Positions 17,301-26,469 are shown, counted from the first letter of the stretch. The stretch is DNA of 64,000 bases from Paenibacillus pinistramenti (GCF_005869875.1 NZ_VAWG01000010.1:62001-126000); one strand, 5' to 3'. Numbers and translations: made by a program. Notes: generated by a model not told the origin, from the sequence alone.

Positions 17301-17442
17301 TGGACGGAGCGTCTGCCGGCAGCGGATCTTGTCCGCGCTCATGCAGGATGGCGTTGACGTCCGGTGAAATCACCGTCAGCACAACTGCGAGCGCCACCCA
17401 AATGACAAGCAGCGGCCAGCGCCATTGAATAATTTTACGCAT
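14323..17442 (-). CDS. MMPL/RND-family membrane exporter with long heptad-repeat domain
   Basis: The 1039-residue protein resembles YdgH/YdfJ-type MMPL transporters. Two six-helix membrane halves each carry a GTDYNILLFNRFREEL or GVDYSIFLMMRYKEYG motif. Between them lies an extracytoplasmic domain of about 300 residues (roughly 475-790) of repeats such as LQSGIAKLHDGMEQI and LSSGLKQLQQGY, the YhgE/Pip-type LxxG pattern predicted to form long helices. Its start overlaps the end of the TetR gene by 8 bases (GGAGAAGAA upstream), so both are one operon. Export of lipids, peptides or antimicrobials is typical for the family; the substrate is unknown. Control by the upstream TetR protein is inferred. 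Confidence 0.9.
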   Translation of the reverse strand: MRKIIQWRWPLLVIWVALAVVLTVISPDVNAILHERGQDPLPADAPSKVAGELLKKMNKTEGRSDLVIFYDQNKLSDDEMSSIESGVQNLQDQKDKLGITDIIDPFSSPAAKSSLVSEDNTTLMVSFTLNINGRSVDDIKDQLDAELKDVKATYYLSGEDFIQNDYLKASTSGVEKSAALTVIFILVVLIVMFRSVVVPFVSLAAVGVCYLVSMGIAAQIIDKLNFPVTSVTQMLLVLILFGIGTDYNILLFNRFREELAHGKSTDEAILISYKTAGKTIFYSILTIFFAFASLSFANFGIYKSANVVAIGAVILMLEILTLTPFILKVLGPKLFWPSRNVNGHKENRLMGGLASTSVKRPFITVIVIVVLMVPIFLTSGQKLSFDQIAELGDDYPSTKGFGLVAEHFTRGQALPTTVVIQGKDKLDNNDALGVIDSLTNSIKAIPGVKSVSSVTQPQAEPIDDFYISSQTAEVTKGIDASKDGVNQVKDGLDKMQSGLTGTDDLSQVDKLVSGTSQVKDGYEQITAALDKVASGVGDGADGAAQLQSGIAKLHDGMEQITSQTGQLSSGLKQLQQGYTSAQGGLDQLAEGLPGVQNGLTSMNGLIDKLGTTHTELNEDTDYTTLKATGQQLSTALASITSGMTTLQENYKKLNTSFANATSGFDQLNTALDRISSGLSELEQGAGKLADGLKQGSSGSEQITANMAKLNKALGDIQTGQEQLNTGLGQLSGGLGQLQTGLQKSSQGLGDISDGLGKTATFLNQMGTTKTFFIPSEALTNDSFKQSEDAFMSEDRTLTKLMVILNEDPYSPAALDIVEKINDAVDTGLAGTVLDGAVHGASGPSSSTYDMNKAQISSFNSTAVIVIISVFLVLLLVIRSFWPAVYIVLSLVASYYVAMGSSKLVAEYIIGADGVSSFVPFFSFIIIVAVGVDYSIFLMMRYKEYGVLDHREAIVRSARSVGGVIISAMVILGGTFATLMPSGLVLLIELASAVIVGLVVLTFILLPMLVPALMAAQGFLQDKQAQAREKEHGIEAGVHD

Positions 17443-18082
17443 GATGTTCTTCTCCTTCTCTCTCTTTGTACTCCTTCAGAAGCTGGTCAATTCCACTGCT
17501 GTAAACGGCGATCAGCCGGTCCACCAGAAGCCCGAGCGTCTGCGGCTCGGGACTGCCGCGGATGATGAGGACGATGCCCTCGATCAGGGTCGCGGCAATC
17601 ATTTTCACTTCGGTCTGCTGGTAGGCGGTAAGCGCCTCACCGGCAGGCTTGGCAGCCGAAAACAGCTTAAGAAGCAGGGTCTCCGCGAAATGCGTGATCT
17701 CCTGCTTGATGCTTTCGTATTTCGAGCCTTCGCTTCGGCAGATCAGCAGCATCAGCCCTTGACCGGAGGCTTTGATCAGCCCGATGAGCGCATTTTCCAC
17801 CTGGCACCAGAATTCGTCCCCGGCCTGTTCCCCTTTGCCGATGTGTACATCGGCCGTCTGCAGATACTCGCTGGCATAGCTGCTGTACTGGCTGTAAATG
17901 GGCCCGACAATCGCATCAAACAGCTCCTCCTTCCCCCGGAAATAACGGTAAATATTGCCCGTCGTTATTCCGGCGCCTTTCGCAATCCGGCGCATGGAGG
18001 CTTCCGCGTAGCCGTACTGCCGAAACTCGGCGGCCGCGGCGTCCAGGATCGCGTCACGGACTTCTTCTTTTTGCGTCTGCAT
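17435..18082 (-). CDS. TetR/AcrR-family repressor of the MMPL operon
   Basis: A 215-residue TetR protein with an N-terminal helix-turn-helix (MRRIAKGAGITTGNIYRYFRGKEELFDAIV) and a helical ligand domain. The start is set at the ATG at 18082 (MQTQKEEVRDAILDAAAAEF); the longer frame begins with TTG inside the promoter. It overlaps the MMPL gene and has a near-palindrome just upstream of its start, so autoregulation of the two-gene operon is likely. The inducer is unknown. Confidence 0.9.
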   Translation of the reverse strand: MQTQKEEVRDAILDAAAAEFRQYGYAEASMRRIAKGAGITTGNIYRYFRGKEELFDAIVGPIYSQYSSYASEYLQTADVHIGKGEQAGDEFWCQVENALIGLIKASGQGLMLLICRSEGSKYESIKQEITHFAETLLLKLFSAAKPAGEALTAYQQTEVKMIAATLIEGIVLIIRGSPEPQTLGLLVDRLIAVYSSGIDQLLKEYKEREGEEHHA

Positions 18083-18084
18083 TA

Positions 18085-18100
18085 GTGAACACCCGTTTAC
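18085..18100. promoter_or_regulatory. Candidate TetR operator GTGAACACCCGTTTAC
   Basis: GTGAAC-ACCC-GTTTAC is a two-fold symmetric site with one mismatch, of the GTRAAC-N4-GTTYAC type common for TetR proteins. It sits between the -10 box and the TetR start codon. Confidence 0.55.
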
Positions 18101-18115
18101 TTTTAGAATGGTTTT

Positions 18116-18145
18116 ATTATAAATCCGCTGCCGCCCGGTTTGCAA
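18116..18145 (-). promoter_or_regulatory. Promoter of the TetR-MMPL operon
   Basis: On the minus strand TTGCAA (18145-18140) and TATAAT (18121-18116) are spaced by 18 bases. Confidence 0.6.
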
Positions 18146-18320
18146 GATAGAAAAATCACAGGAATGGGCAGCAACGGGGAGCGGGCAGAGGCGCTGGTGA
18201 AATCCGGGGCTTTTTAACGATAGCTTAATAGAATAGGGAAATGACCTTTACAATCAGCTGATAGATTGAGAGAGATACCGAGCTTTGAAGACTACCCATT
18301 TATGAACGGAGGAAACCTGA

Positions 18321-21300
18321 TTGAGGAAGGCAGCATGGAAAAGACTCGCGCTGAGTCTGTCGACAGCAAGTTTAATGCTTAATCTGCTCATGCCGGCAGG
18401 CGTGGGGCAGGTGAGCGCAAGTCCCGCAGATTCATCTGTAGATTACAGTAAAGTACCGAAGCTTTTGATTACGGAGCTTGTCCCCGATTCTACCAACGTT
18501 CCCGTTATAACCGAAAGCAGCGATGCCTATGAGTTTATTGAAATCTACAACAATTCCAGCGAACCGGTCAATTTCAGAGACTACACTCTGGACTATCATT
18601 ACAGCGGCAGCGATACGGTCTGGGGCTTGACGAACGAGTCCGACCAGCCGGTCATTCAGCCGCAGCAGGCAATTGTCTTGTGGGTGATGAATGCGTACAA
18701 CACGGGGCTCACAACAGCTGATTTTAATGGCAACTACAGCACCTCCTTTACGGAAGGCGTTGACTTGTTCCGCTTGACAACCTCAGGCGGGATGCACAAC
18801 AGCTCGCCGCGGGACCTTATTCTGAAAGACAGCTCAGGAAATACCATTGTCTCTGCCTCCTACCAGAACGACGACCAGACGAAGAAGGATAAAGGGATAT
18901 TCTACACCTATCCTGTTGACGGCAGCACCGTTATGTCCATGGTAACTGCGGGCGAATACGCCGCCGGCCTCCATGCCGCAACGCCGGGAGTGGTGGAAAG
19001 CGAGCTTGTCCCGCCGGTGACCTCCGACGATCCATCCGGCGATTCATCCGATGATTCGTCCGGCGGTTCGTCCGGCCAGTCTCCGGTGCAAGCGGTCACC
19101 ATTGATCACACGCCGGTTACGGAAGCGATTGACGACAGTGACCTGGAGATTGCCGCATCCGTCACGGCTGCCGTTTATGATGAATCCTCCACGGTTACGG
19201 CAGCGGTCTACTACAAGCTGGATTCTGAAACCGAATATCAGCCTCTAATGATGACGGTTAACCCAGGCCGCTCCACGCCTGAAACCTATACGTTTGAAGC
19301 CTCCATTCCGAAAGAACGCCTGGTCGAATCCAAGCTGGAGTATTACATTGAAGCCAGCAACGGCTACAGCCCGGACAATCAGCAGACTTCGGTATATACA
19401 GTCAATATCCGCCCGAGCCTGAACTATAACTATGTGCCGGGCCTGCTGATTACGGAGCTGAATCCGAACTCAGTCAACGTGACGACCGATGGCAATACGG
19501 CCAACGGCTATGAATTTATTGAGGTTTATAACAATACGGATCAGACGGTTAATCTGAACGATTACCAGCTGATGTACCGGTACACGAACAAAACGCCGAA
19601 TACGGAAACGCAGTGGCCGACAGGCGATATTCGGATTCCTTCCCAGCAGGCAGTTGTTCTGTGGGTGATGTATCCGAGTGGAGCCAACGCTAACCTGACG
19701 GAAGCTGATTTTAACGCTTATTTCGGAACGAGTCTGAAGCTGGACACTGATCTGTTCAAAATCACAGCGGGCGGTATGGCAAACGGCGGGCAGCGCAGCC
19801 TCGTACTCCGCAATTCGGCGGGCCAGGAGATCGTCTCTGCCCACTATGAAGGTGAAGTCAGCTCTGTGAGCGACAAACCGATCTTCTACAAATATCCGGA
19901 TGACGGAACAACCGCCATGCTGCTCGACCGGGCGGGTACAGATGCAGCAACACCCGGAACGGTAGAGGCGAACCAGGTGCCGAAGAACCCGGCTTCTCTG
20001 CCGGATGAGGAGAGCAACGAAGTGCCGGTCATCCACCATACGCCGGTTACTCACGCCGAAACGAACGTAAACCTGCAAATTACGGCGCAGATTACCAACA
20101 AGGAGAGCGACGAAGGGCTCGTGGATACGGTGTCGGCGTATGTCTATTACAAGACAGGCTCGCAGACCCAATATTCGGTTGTCCCGATGAGCATTGTGAA
20201 CGGCAATAATTATTTGGCGGACATTCCGCGGAGCGAGCTGTCCGAGACTATTTTTGACTACTATATCGAAGCCAAAGATGCCAAGAACACGGTGCAGACC
20301 GATGTGTACACGGTAGACGTCAATGTGCCGGATTTCGATCCGCAAAAGGTGCCGCCGCTGCTCGTCACCGAGCTGGTGCCGAACAGTGCCAATGTGGGCA
20401 GTGCCGACGGTTATGAGTTTATCGAAATTTACAATAACGCCGATAAGGCGGTCAACCTCAAGGATTACAAGATCTACTACCGCTACCCGGATTCCGGCAC
20501 CGATGCGGATATCGTGTGGCCGACCGACAGCGAGGACATGGTGATTGATCCTGGAAAAACCCTCGTCTTCTGGGTCATCAACAGCCAGAACGGCAGCAAA
20601 ACCGTTGCCGACTTTAATGCCAATTACCATACGCAGCTAGTCGAGAACCAGGATATTTACAAAATTTATTCCGACGGCATGGCCAACAGCTCCAAACGCG
20701 GCGTAGCCATCGGTACCAACACGCATGTCGATATTTCTGCGGCCCTTTATGACGGCACGATTGAAGGCGAAACCGCGGCGGATAAAGGCATTGAGTATAA
20801 ATATCCGACCAACGGCACAACCAATATGATCAAGATGAACGCGGGAGTGGAGGCGGCTTCCCCGGGCAGTGTAGACCCTTCCCAGGTGCCGGCTGTTCCG
20901 GCCGCCCTAGCGGACGACCAGACTGCTCCAACGGTGCAGGATATGACCGGACTCACCGCGATTGACCAGTCCAAAGACTTGAACATCGCAGTGGATGCCC
21001 AGGACGATCAAAGCGTTAAATCGGTCAAGCTGTTCTACAAATCCAACAAACAGGATGATTATGCAAGCCGCTACCTGTATCTGAACTACAATGATTCCAT
21101 GTACCACTTTACGCTCTATTCACCGGATCTGATCGGCAAGACCGACATCCAGTACTACTTCGTCGTCTCTGACGGAACCCATGAGGTCACCTCCGATACT
21201 TATAAAGTGGACGTAACCGGCGGTCCTGACCGTTCCGCGCTCCGTTTGAATGTGAAGGATGGCGACATCATCAGCGGAACCCAAGCGGTGAAAGGGACTG

Positions 21301-24300
21301 CGGAGAATGCCGATCCGGATACGCTGCAGTTAAGCATTGACGGACAGGTAGTCACGAAGGACACATATCATTCGGTGGAGAAGGATGCTTATTTTGCCTT
21401 TGAAGCCAACTCCGTGAACTACTATTTCAAGAACGGCGTAACGATGGGCGACGAGACCCTGAATATTTTCATGGATCCGATTAACACCTATACTACGCTG
21501 TCCGTTCCGATTGAAGCCGCCCGTCTGCACGAAGGCAGCAACGTGATTTCCATCCGTGCGGGAACCAAGTCGTCTCCGTTTGATGACCGTCCGGAAGAGA
21601 ACAAGGATGATTTTACCGTTAAAAATGTCCGCCTCGTCTTTGCCGACGGCACCGTCGTGTACGACAGCCAATACGCCGATCCGGCCAAAGAGATCAAGAT
21701 GGGCGACAGCGCCGGCAAGAATCCGGTTGTCGATTTCAACTTCAGCCTGCCGGCCGGCCAGCTGAATTCCCAGACCTATGATCTGGATACGACGAAGCTG
21801 GAAGACGGTCCGCATACGATTGAGGTGGACAGCGCCGGATCCGGCAAACAAACGGCCCATATTCAGGTGGATAATACGGCGCCTTCAGTTGTGCCGACTG
21901 TTGAAAATGGCAAAGAGTACCGCGGCGAATTCAGCCTGGATGCCGAGATTACAGATGCGCTCGCCGGTATAGATACGATTGAAGCGTCTCTGGACAGCGG
22001 CAAAATAGAACTGCCTCTTGCGGCTTCTTCCTCCAAGCTGAGTCCCGGCACACATACGCTGGTTATCAAGGCAGAGGACAAAGTAGGCAATGTAACGGAG
22101 AAGACCGTTTCCTTTACCGTGCCGGATGAGAATCCGCTTAAGCCGGAGCTTGTGTCCCCGGGGAACGATCAGACCGGCGACGGCACCCTGAAGGTTAAAG
22201 TGCAGGATCCGACGAACGATAAGCTGAACGTAGGCTTTTACAAGGGATTTCTGTTTGATGCCGTCCACCGGGCGGGCTTCACCGCCTACAAAAATGCTTC
22301 TGATGTAGAGCCTCCCAAGGAGCTCAAGCCGGCCGGAGAGCAGGCGCTGACTGAAGAGGAGCTGCAGGAGATCAGTGCGGCGGACGGCCAGTATCTGAGC
22401 AGCGATTCGGACGATCAGTTCCCGTACCACCGCTTTGAAGTGAAGCTTGATCCAAGCGTTAAGGCGGCCGATCAAGTGGAGATTGACTGGCAGGGCAAAT
22501 CCCTGGAGGGACGCCAGGTCAGCCTGTACGCCTGGAGCCCTTCCGAAAGCAAATGGAAGCAGCTGGACAGCCAGGTGGCGGGAAGTGAAGATTTTACGCT
22601 CGAAGCCGAGGTGTCAGCCGGAGATTATAACGTGGACGGCACGATTCATGTCATTGTCCAGGACGAGCTTCCGGTGAAGGAAGATCCTTATGATTTTACA
22701 TTTGTCTGGATGTCCGATACCCAGTATTACTCCGAGAGCTATCCTGAAATCTACGACGGCAACGTACAGTGGATTGCGGATCACAAGGACGACATGAACA
22801 TCAAGTATGTCATCCATACCGGGGATATCGTGGATGAAGCGGACAAGGAATATCAGTGGCAGGAAGCCGACAAGGCGATGAAGGTGCTGGAGGACGCCAG
22901 CGTTCCTTACGGGGTGGCTGCAGGCAACCATGACGTCTCCCACCAATATGCGGATTACACGAAGTATTATGAATATTTCGGCGAGGACCGTTTCAAAGAT
23001 CAGCCGACTTACGGCGGCTCCTATCTGAACAACCGGGGGCATTATGATCTGGTGTCCGCCGGCGGCAACGACTTTATCTTTATCTACATGGGCTGGGACA
23101 TCCGGGACGAGGATATTGAATGGATGGATCAGGTGCTCAAAATGTACCCGGACCGCAAAGCGATCCTGAATTTCCACGAATATCTGCTCGTGTCCGATAA
23201 CCGCGCGCCGATTGCGGAGAAGATTCATGAACGCGTCGTTGTGCCGAATAAAAATGTCATTGCCGTATTGTGCGGCCACTACCATGACTCCGAAGAGCTG
23301 GTTGACGAGATTGACGACAATGGCGACGGTGTTGCCGACCGCAAGGTTTATCAGCTGCTCGCTGACTATCAAGGCGCGGAAAAAGGCGGCCTCGGCTACA
23401 TCCGCCTTCTGCAGTTCGACGAGAAGAACAACCAGATCCATGTGAAGACTTACTCGCCGTATTTGGACGATTATAACTACTATGACCCGAACACTTACCC
23501 GGGCAAGGACGAATTCGATCTGGATGTTGATCTGCAGCCGATGCACAAGCAGGTAGCGACCGACTATTTCGGTGTAAAAGTGTATACGGATCAGCAGATC
23601 GGCCAGCAGACCGGTGTGGACAGCGGTTCGACAGCCAGCGCGAACTGGAGCAGTCTGCAGAAGGGAAGCTATTATCAGTGGTATGCTTTGGCCGAGGATG
23701 CTTACAGCGGAAGCACGCGCTCGGATATTTGGGGCTTCACGGCCGCAGATGCGGGCTCAGATCCTGAGCCGACGCCGACGCCGACACCGACACCGACACC
23801 AACGCCAGCGCCGACTCCGGCACCTACACATAAGCCGACAAGTACGAAGGAGCCGGCCGTGACACCAAGCCCAACACCATCGCCGGAGCCAACGCCGGCG
23901 CCTGCGGAGCCAACGCCGGCGCCTGCGGAGACAACGCAGCCTTCAGCCGGCAGTACGGCGGCACCTGCAGGCTCTGATGCGCCGATGCCGTATGCAGATG
24001 TGAGCGCCAAATATGACTGGGCGAAGGAAGCCGTCAGCGTCCTTGCTGCCAAAGGCATTATTCAGGGAACGTCGCAGACAAGCTTTGAGCCGGACAAGAA
24101 GATCACGCGCGCAGACTTTATGGTGCTGCTTGTCCGCCTGCTTGGGCTGGACGCGGATGTTACCGGCAGCTTCAGCGATGTCAGCCCGTCTGACTATTAT
24201 TACGAAGCAGTGGGAATTGCCAAACAGCTCGGCATTGCCTCCGGCACCGGTTCAGGGCAGTTTAACCCGAAGGAAGCGATCTCCAGACAGGATATGATGG

Positions 24301-24536
24301 TGCTGCTGCAAAGAGCGCTGAATGTTACTGGGCAGCTGAGCTTGTCCGGCACAGCCTCGGATCTTGACGTCTACAAGGATCGTAAGCTTGTCTCCGGTTA
24401 CGCCGGGGATGCGGTTGCCGCAATGGTCAATGCGGGAATCCTTCAAGGCAGCGGGTCCGCGCTTAATCCAGCCGGGCAGGCCACCCGGGCTGAAACGGCC
24501 GTGATTCTCTACAGAGTCTATCAGAAGCTGCAATAG
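18321..24536 (+). CDS. SLH-anchored lamin-tail-domain / metallophosphoesterase surface protein
   Basis: A TTG start at 18321 follows GGAGGAAA at a proper distance; no ATG fits. The 2071-residue product has a signal peptide (1-34), three lamin-tail domains (LLITELVPDSTN, LLITELNPNSVN, LLVTELVPNSAN; each with YEFIEIYNN), Ig-like segments between and after them, and a calcineurin-like phosphoesterase domain (about 1455-1740) with metal motifs DTQ, HTGDIVDE, GNHDVS and CGHYHD. A Pro-Thr linker (PTPTPTPTPT) leads to three C-terminal SLH domains. It should be a wall-bound, metal-dependent phosphodiesterase or phosphatase, perhaps acting on nucleic acid or phosphate esters; substrate unknown. It stands alone with its own terminator. 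Confidence 0.9.
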   Translation: MRKAAWKRLALSLSTASLMLNLLMPAGVGQVSASPADSSVDYSKVPKLLITELVPDSTNVPVITESSDAYEFIEIYNNSSEPVNFRDYTLDYHYSGSDTVWGLTNESDQPVIQPQQAIVLWVMNAYNTGLTTADFNGNYSTSFTEGVDLFRLTTSGGMHNSSPRDLILKDSSGNTIVSASYQNDDQTKKDKGIFYTYPVDGSTVMSMVTAGEYAAGLHAATPGVVESELVPPVTSDDPSGDSSDDSSGGSSGQSPVQAVTIDHTPVTEAIDDSDLEIAASVTAAVYDESSTVTAAVYYKLDSETEYQPLMMTVNPGRSTPETYTFEASIPKERLVESKLEYYIEASNGYSPDNQQTSVYTVNIRPSLNYNYVPGLLITELNPNSVNVTTDGNTANGYEFIEVYNNTDQTVNLNDYQLMYRYTNKTPNTETQWPTGDIRIPSQQAVVLWVMYPSGANANLTEADFNAYFGTSLKLDTDLFKITAGGMANGGQRSLVLRNSAGQEIVSAHYEGEVSSVSDKPIFYKYPDDGTTAMLLDRAGTDAATPGTVEANQVPKNPASLPDEESNEVPVIHHTPVTHAETNVNLQITAQITNKESDEGLVDTVSAYVYYKTGSQTQYSVVPMSIVNGNNYLADIPRSELSETIFDYYIEAKDAKNTVQTDVYTVDVNVPDFDPQKVPPLLVTELVPNSANVGSADGYEFIEIYNNADKAVNLKDYKIYYRYPDSGTDADIVWPTDSEDMVIDPGKTLVFWVINSQNGSKTVADFNANYHTQLVENQDIYKIYSDGMANSSKRGVAIGTNTHVDISAALYDGTIEGETAADKGIEYKYPTNGTTNMIKMNAGVEAASPGSVDPSQVPAVPAALADDQTAPTVQDMTGLTAIDQSKDLNIAVDAQDDQSVKSVKLFYKSNKQDDYASRYLYLNYNDSMYHFTLYSPDLIGKTDIQYYFVVSDGTHEVTSDTYKVDVTGGPDRSALRLNVKDGDIISGTQAVKGTAENADPDTLQLSIDGQVVTKDTYHSVEKDAYFAFEANSVNYYFKNGVTMGDETLNIFMDPINTYTTLSVPIEAARLHEGSNVISIRAGTKSSPFDDRPEENKDDFTVKNVRLVFADGTVVYDSQYADPAKEIKMGDSAGKNPVVDFNFSLPAGQLNSQTYDLDTTKLEDGPHTIEVDSAGSGKQTAHIQVDNTAPSVVPTVENGKEYRGEFSLDAEITDALAGIDTIEASLDSGKIELPLAASSSKLSPGTHTLVIKAEDKVGNVTEKTVSFTVPDENPLKPELVSPGNDQTGDGTLKVKVQDPTNDKLNVGFYKGFLFDAVHRAGFTAYKNASDVEPPKELKPAGEQALTEEELQEISAADGQYLSSDSDDQFPYHRFEVKLDPSVKAADQVEIDWQGKSLEGRQVSLYAWSPSESKWKQLDSQVAGSEDFTLEAEVSAGDYNVDGTIHVIVQDELPVKEDPYDFTFVWMSDTQYYSESYPEIYDGNVQWIADHKDDMNIKYVIHTGDIVDEADKEYQWQEADKAMKVLEDASVPYGVAAGNHDVSHQYADYTKYYEYFGEDRFKDQPTYGGSYLNNRGHYDLVSAGGNDFIFIYMGWDIRDEDIEWMDQVLKMYPDRKAILNFHEYLLVSDNRAPIAEKIHERVVVPNKNVIAVLCGHYHDSEELVDEIDDNGDGVADRKVYQLLADYQGAEKGGLGYIRLLQFDEKNNQIHVKTYSPYLDDYNYYDPNTYPGKDEFDLDVDLQPMHKQVATDYFGVKVYTDQQIGQQTGVDSGSTASANWSSLQKGSYYQWYALAEDAYSGSTRSDIWGFTAADAGSDPEPTPTPTPTPTPTPAPTPAPTHKPTSTKEPAVTPSPTPSPEPTPAPAEPTPAPAETTQPSAGSTAAPAGSDAPMPYADVSAKYDWAKEAVSVLAAKGIIQGTSQTSFEPDKKITRADFMVLLVRLLGLDADVTGSFSDVSPSDYYYEAVGIAKQLGIASGTGSGQFNPKEAISRQDMMVLLQRALNVTGQLSLSGTASDLDVYKDRKLVSGYAGDAVAAMVNAGILQGSGSALNPAGQATRAETAVILYRVYQKLQ

Positions 24537-24591
24537 AATAGGATTGATTGCAGGGTGTGTCCTTTGGACCGCCCTGCTGTACGGCTAAATG

Positions 24592-24637
24592 CCCCTCCGG
24601 CGAAATCGAGGATTTCGTCAGGAGGGGTGTTTTTTTG
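24592..24637 (+). terminator. Intrinsic terminator after the LTD/phosphoesterase gene
   Basis: CCCCTCC-GGCGAAATC-GAG-GATTTCGTC-AGGAGGGG followed by TGTTTTTTT. Confidence 0.9.
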
Positions 24638-24679
24638 AATAGGAAATTGTTACTAACTGAAGTCGGCTGTTGTCTAAAG

Positions 24680-24708
24680 TTGTCAAAATAAGAAATTGCG
24701 TGGATATT
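24680..24708 (+). promoter_or_regulatory. Promoter candidate for the small winged-helix gene
   Basis: TTGTCA at 24680-24685 and GATATT at 24703-24708 are 17 bases apart, about 50 bases before the start codon. Confidence 0.45.
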
Positions 24709-24758
24709 CCAATAGGTTCTGCCGATGTAACATCTAAAGTAACATGGGGGGATTAACG

Positions 24759-25001
24759 ATGAGCGGATTCTGGGCGGAAGCGGCTATACTGGACTTTTAT
24801 TACCAAGACACCAGCAAGATGGCGACCGTAGATCAGATAGCGGAGATCATTCAGGTTCATCCCTGCGCGGTATATGCTGCTCTTGAAAAATTATGCGACC
24901 GGAGCATTCTGCACGCTGTCACTGGTTCAGACGGGTTATTTTACTATTCTTACTATGTCCCGTTTCAGTCGAAGATGAAGGCGGACAGCGAGCTGATTTG
25001 A
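24759..25001 (+). CDS. Small winged-helix-like protein (80 aa), paralogue of the one at 29466
   Basis: The 80-residue product starts at the ATG at 24759, preceded by GGGGGG at 8 bases; an ATG five codons earlier overlaps that site. The pattern (LDFYYQDTSKMATVDQIAEIIQ, then CAVYAALEKLCDRSILHAV and a YYSYYVP hairpin) fits a MarR-like winged helix without further domains. The protein at 29466 has the same length and layout ([17 protein letters not shown], then AIYYFNIP), so the two are probable paralogues. Neighbours are signalling genes. A DNA-binding or partner-binding adaptor role is inferred; the exact function is unknown. Confidence 0.75.
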   Translation: MSGFWAEAAILDFYYQDTSKMATVDQIAEIIQVHPCAVYAALEKLCDRSILHAVTGSDGLFYYSYYVPFQSKMKADSELI

Positions 25002-25116
25002 GAAAGAGAAATGCAATCCGGCAGAGAACAGGGTAATTCAGGAATAGATCCCTTTGACAAGATGATGATATAGTCCGGCTGTTCGTGTTCGATCAAGGGC
25101 GGAAGGAGGAATTTAG

Positions 25117-26334
25117 ATGATACGTGTATTGGTTGTGGACGACTCTGCATTTATGCGGAAAATGATCGCCGAAATCATAGAAGAGGCCCCGGGCTTTACG
25201 GTTGTCGGAAGAGCAAGAAACGGCGAGGAAGCGGTAAGGCTTGCGGAGCAGCTGAAGCCGGATGTGATGACGCTGGACGTGGAAATGCCGGTCATGAACG
25301 GGCTGGAAGCGCTGAAGGTGCTCATGAAGCAGCCGAGGCCGGTGCCTGTTGTCATGATCAGCTCATTAACACAGGACGGGGCCGAGACAACGATTGAGGC
25401 GCTGCAGCTTGGGGCGGTGGATTTTGTAGCCAAGCCGTCCGGGTCCATTTCACGGGATCTGTACAAGGTAAAAGCCATGATCCTGGATAAAGTAGCAACG
25501 GCGGCCAGTGTACGCCGCCCGTTCCTTCCTTCGGGGCCGCCGGCTGCGGCCCCTGGGAAGGGAGGCCTGGCGGGCAAAGCTCCCGCCAGGCCCGGCAGCG
25601 CGCCGGCCTTTGGGGCGCCGGCTATGGGAGCGCCGGCTTCCGGTGCCCCGGCCCCCGGCGCGGGGGCCATTGGCGCGGCGGCTTCCGGCAAGCCCGCCGG
25701 CGCTGCCCATTCGCCTGCCGGCCCGGCCGGCGGCACCGTCCCTTCCCCTGCCGGCACGGCTGTGGCGGGGATTACGGCAATCGGAACCTCGACTGGCGGA
25801 CCGAAGGCACTGCTGACGCTGCTCAGCGCCTTCCCCGCCGATTACAAGTATCCGATTGTAATCGTGCAGCATATGCCGCCCAAGTTTACGGCTTCGCTTG
25901 CGCAAAGGCTTAATCAGCTCAGCCCCCTTACTGTAATGGAGGCTGCGCAGCATCAGCGCCTTCTGCCTGGGCATGTTTATCTCGCTCCAGGCGGCTACCA
26001 TATGGAAGTCGAGCCAAGCGGCGGGGAATACCGCATTGTCCTGAGCCAGCAGGCGCCTGTAAACGGGCACCGCCCATCCGTGGACGTTTTGTTTGATTCG
26101 GTTTCCCGCCTGCCGCGGCTGAAGCGGAGCTATGTAATCCTGACAGGAATGGGCAATGACGGCGCCCGCGCCATGCAGCGCGCTAAACAGGCCTTTCCCG
26201 AAGCGTTCACCATAGCTGAAGCGGAGCAGACCTGCGTAGTTTACGGCATGCCGAGGGCTGCTGTAGAGCTGGGCTGTGTGGACTGCGTCGCGCCGCTGGA
26301 GGCGATCGTCCAGAGACTGGTCGCTTCCCAATGA
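25117..26334 (+). CDS. cheB: Orphan CheB-type protein-glutamate methylesterase with long Ala/Pro/Gly linker
   Basis: The 405-residue protein starts after AAGGAGG. Residues 1-125 form a receiver domain (VLVVDDSAFMRKMI, phospho-acceptor in LDVEMP, KPSG lysine); the C-terminal methylesterase domain has the catalytic triad in GTSTGG (Ser225), QHMPP and GMGNDGA. The linker (about 130-215) is unusually long and made of Gly, Ala and Pro (AFGAPAMGAPASGAPAPGAG), so the protein exceeds the usual length of about 350. CheB removes methyl groups from chemoreceptor glutamates, but no cheA, cheR, cheW or receptor gene is in the window. It may act on a distant chemotaxis set or a non-flagellar chemosensory system. 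Confidence 0.9.
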   Translation: MIRVLVVDDSAFMRKMIAEIIEEAPGFTVVGRARNGEEAVRLAEQLKPDVMTLDVEMPVMNGLEALKVLMKQPRPVPVVMISSLTQDGAETTIEALQLGAVDFVAKPSGSISRDLYKVKAMILDKVATAASVRRPFLPSGPPAAAPGKGGLAGKAPARPGSAPAFGAPAMGAPASGAPAPGAGAIGAAASGKPAGAAHSPAGPAGGTVPSPAGTAVAGITAIGTSTGGPKALLTLLSAFPADYKYPIVIVQHMPPKFTASLAQRLNQLSPLTVMEAAQHQRLLPGHVYLAPGGYHMEVEPSGGEYRIVLSQQAPVNGHRPSVDVLFDSVSRLPRLKRSYVILTGMGNDGARAMQRAKQAFPEAFTIAEAEQTCVVYGMPRAAVELGCVDCVAPLEAIVQRLVASQ

Positions 26335-26420
26335 AGAAGTGAAGAAACAAGCAGCAAGAAACAAGAAACAATAAGCAAGAAGCAAGTAGCAAGCAGCAAG
26401 AAACAAGTAGCAAGCAGCTA
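26335..26420. repeat. AAGCAGCAAGAAACAAG-type short repeats after cheB
   Basis: Directly after the stop codon come words such as GAAGAAACAAGCAGCAAG, AAACAAGAAAC, AAGCAAGAAGCAAG and TAGCAAGCAGCAAGAAAC. On the other strand they read CTTGCTGCTTGCTACTTG, the same CTTGCT vocabulary as the repeat at 12.8-13.0 kb. Confidence 0.7.
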
Positions 26421-26469
26421 GCCGCCCAGCCCCAACACTACAGCAGGAGTAGACCCAGGAGAGAAGCCT

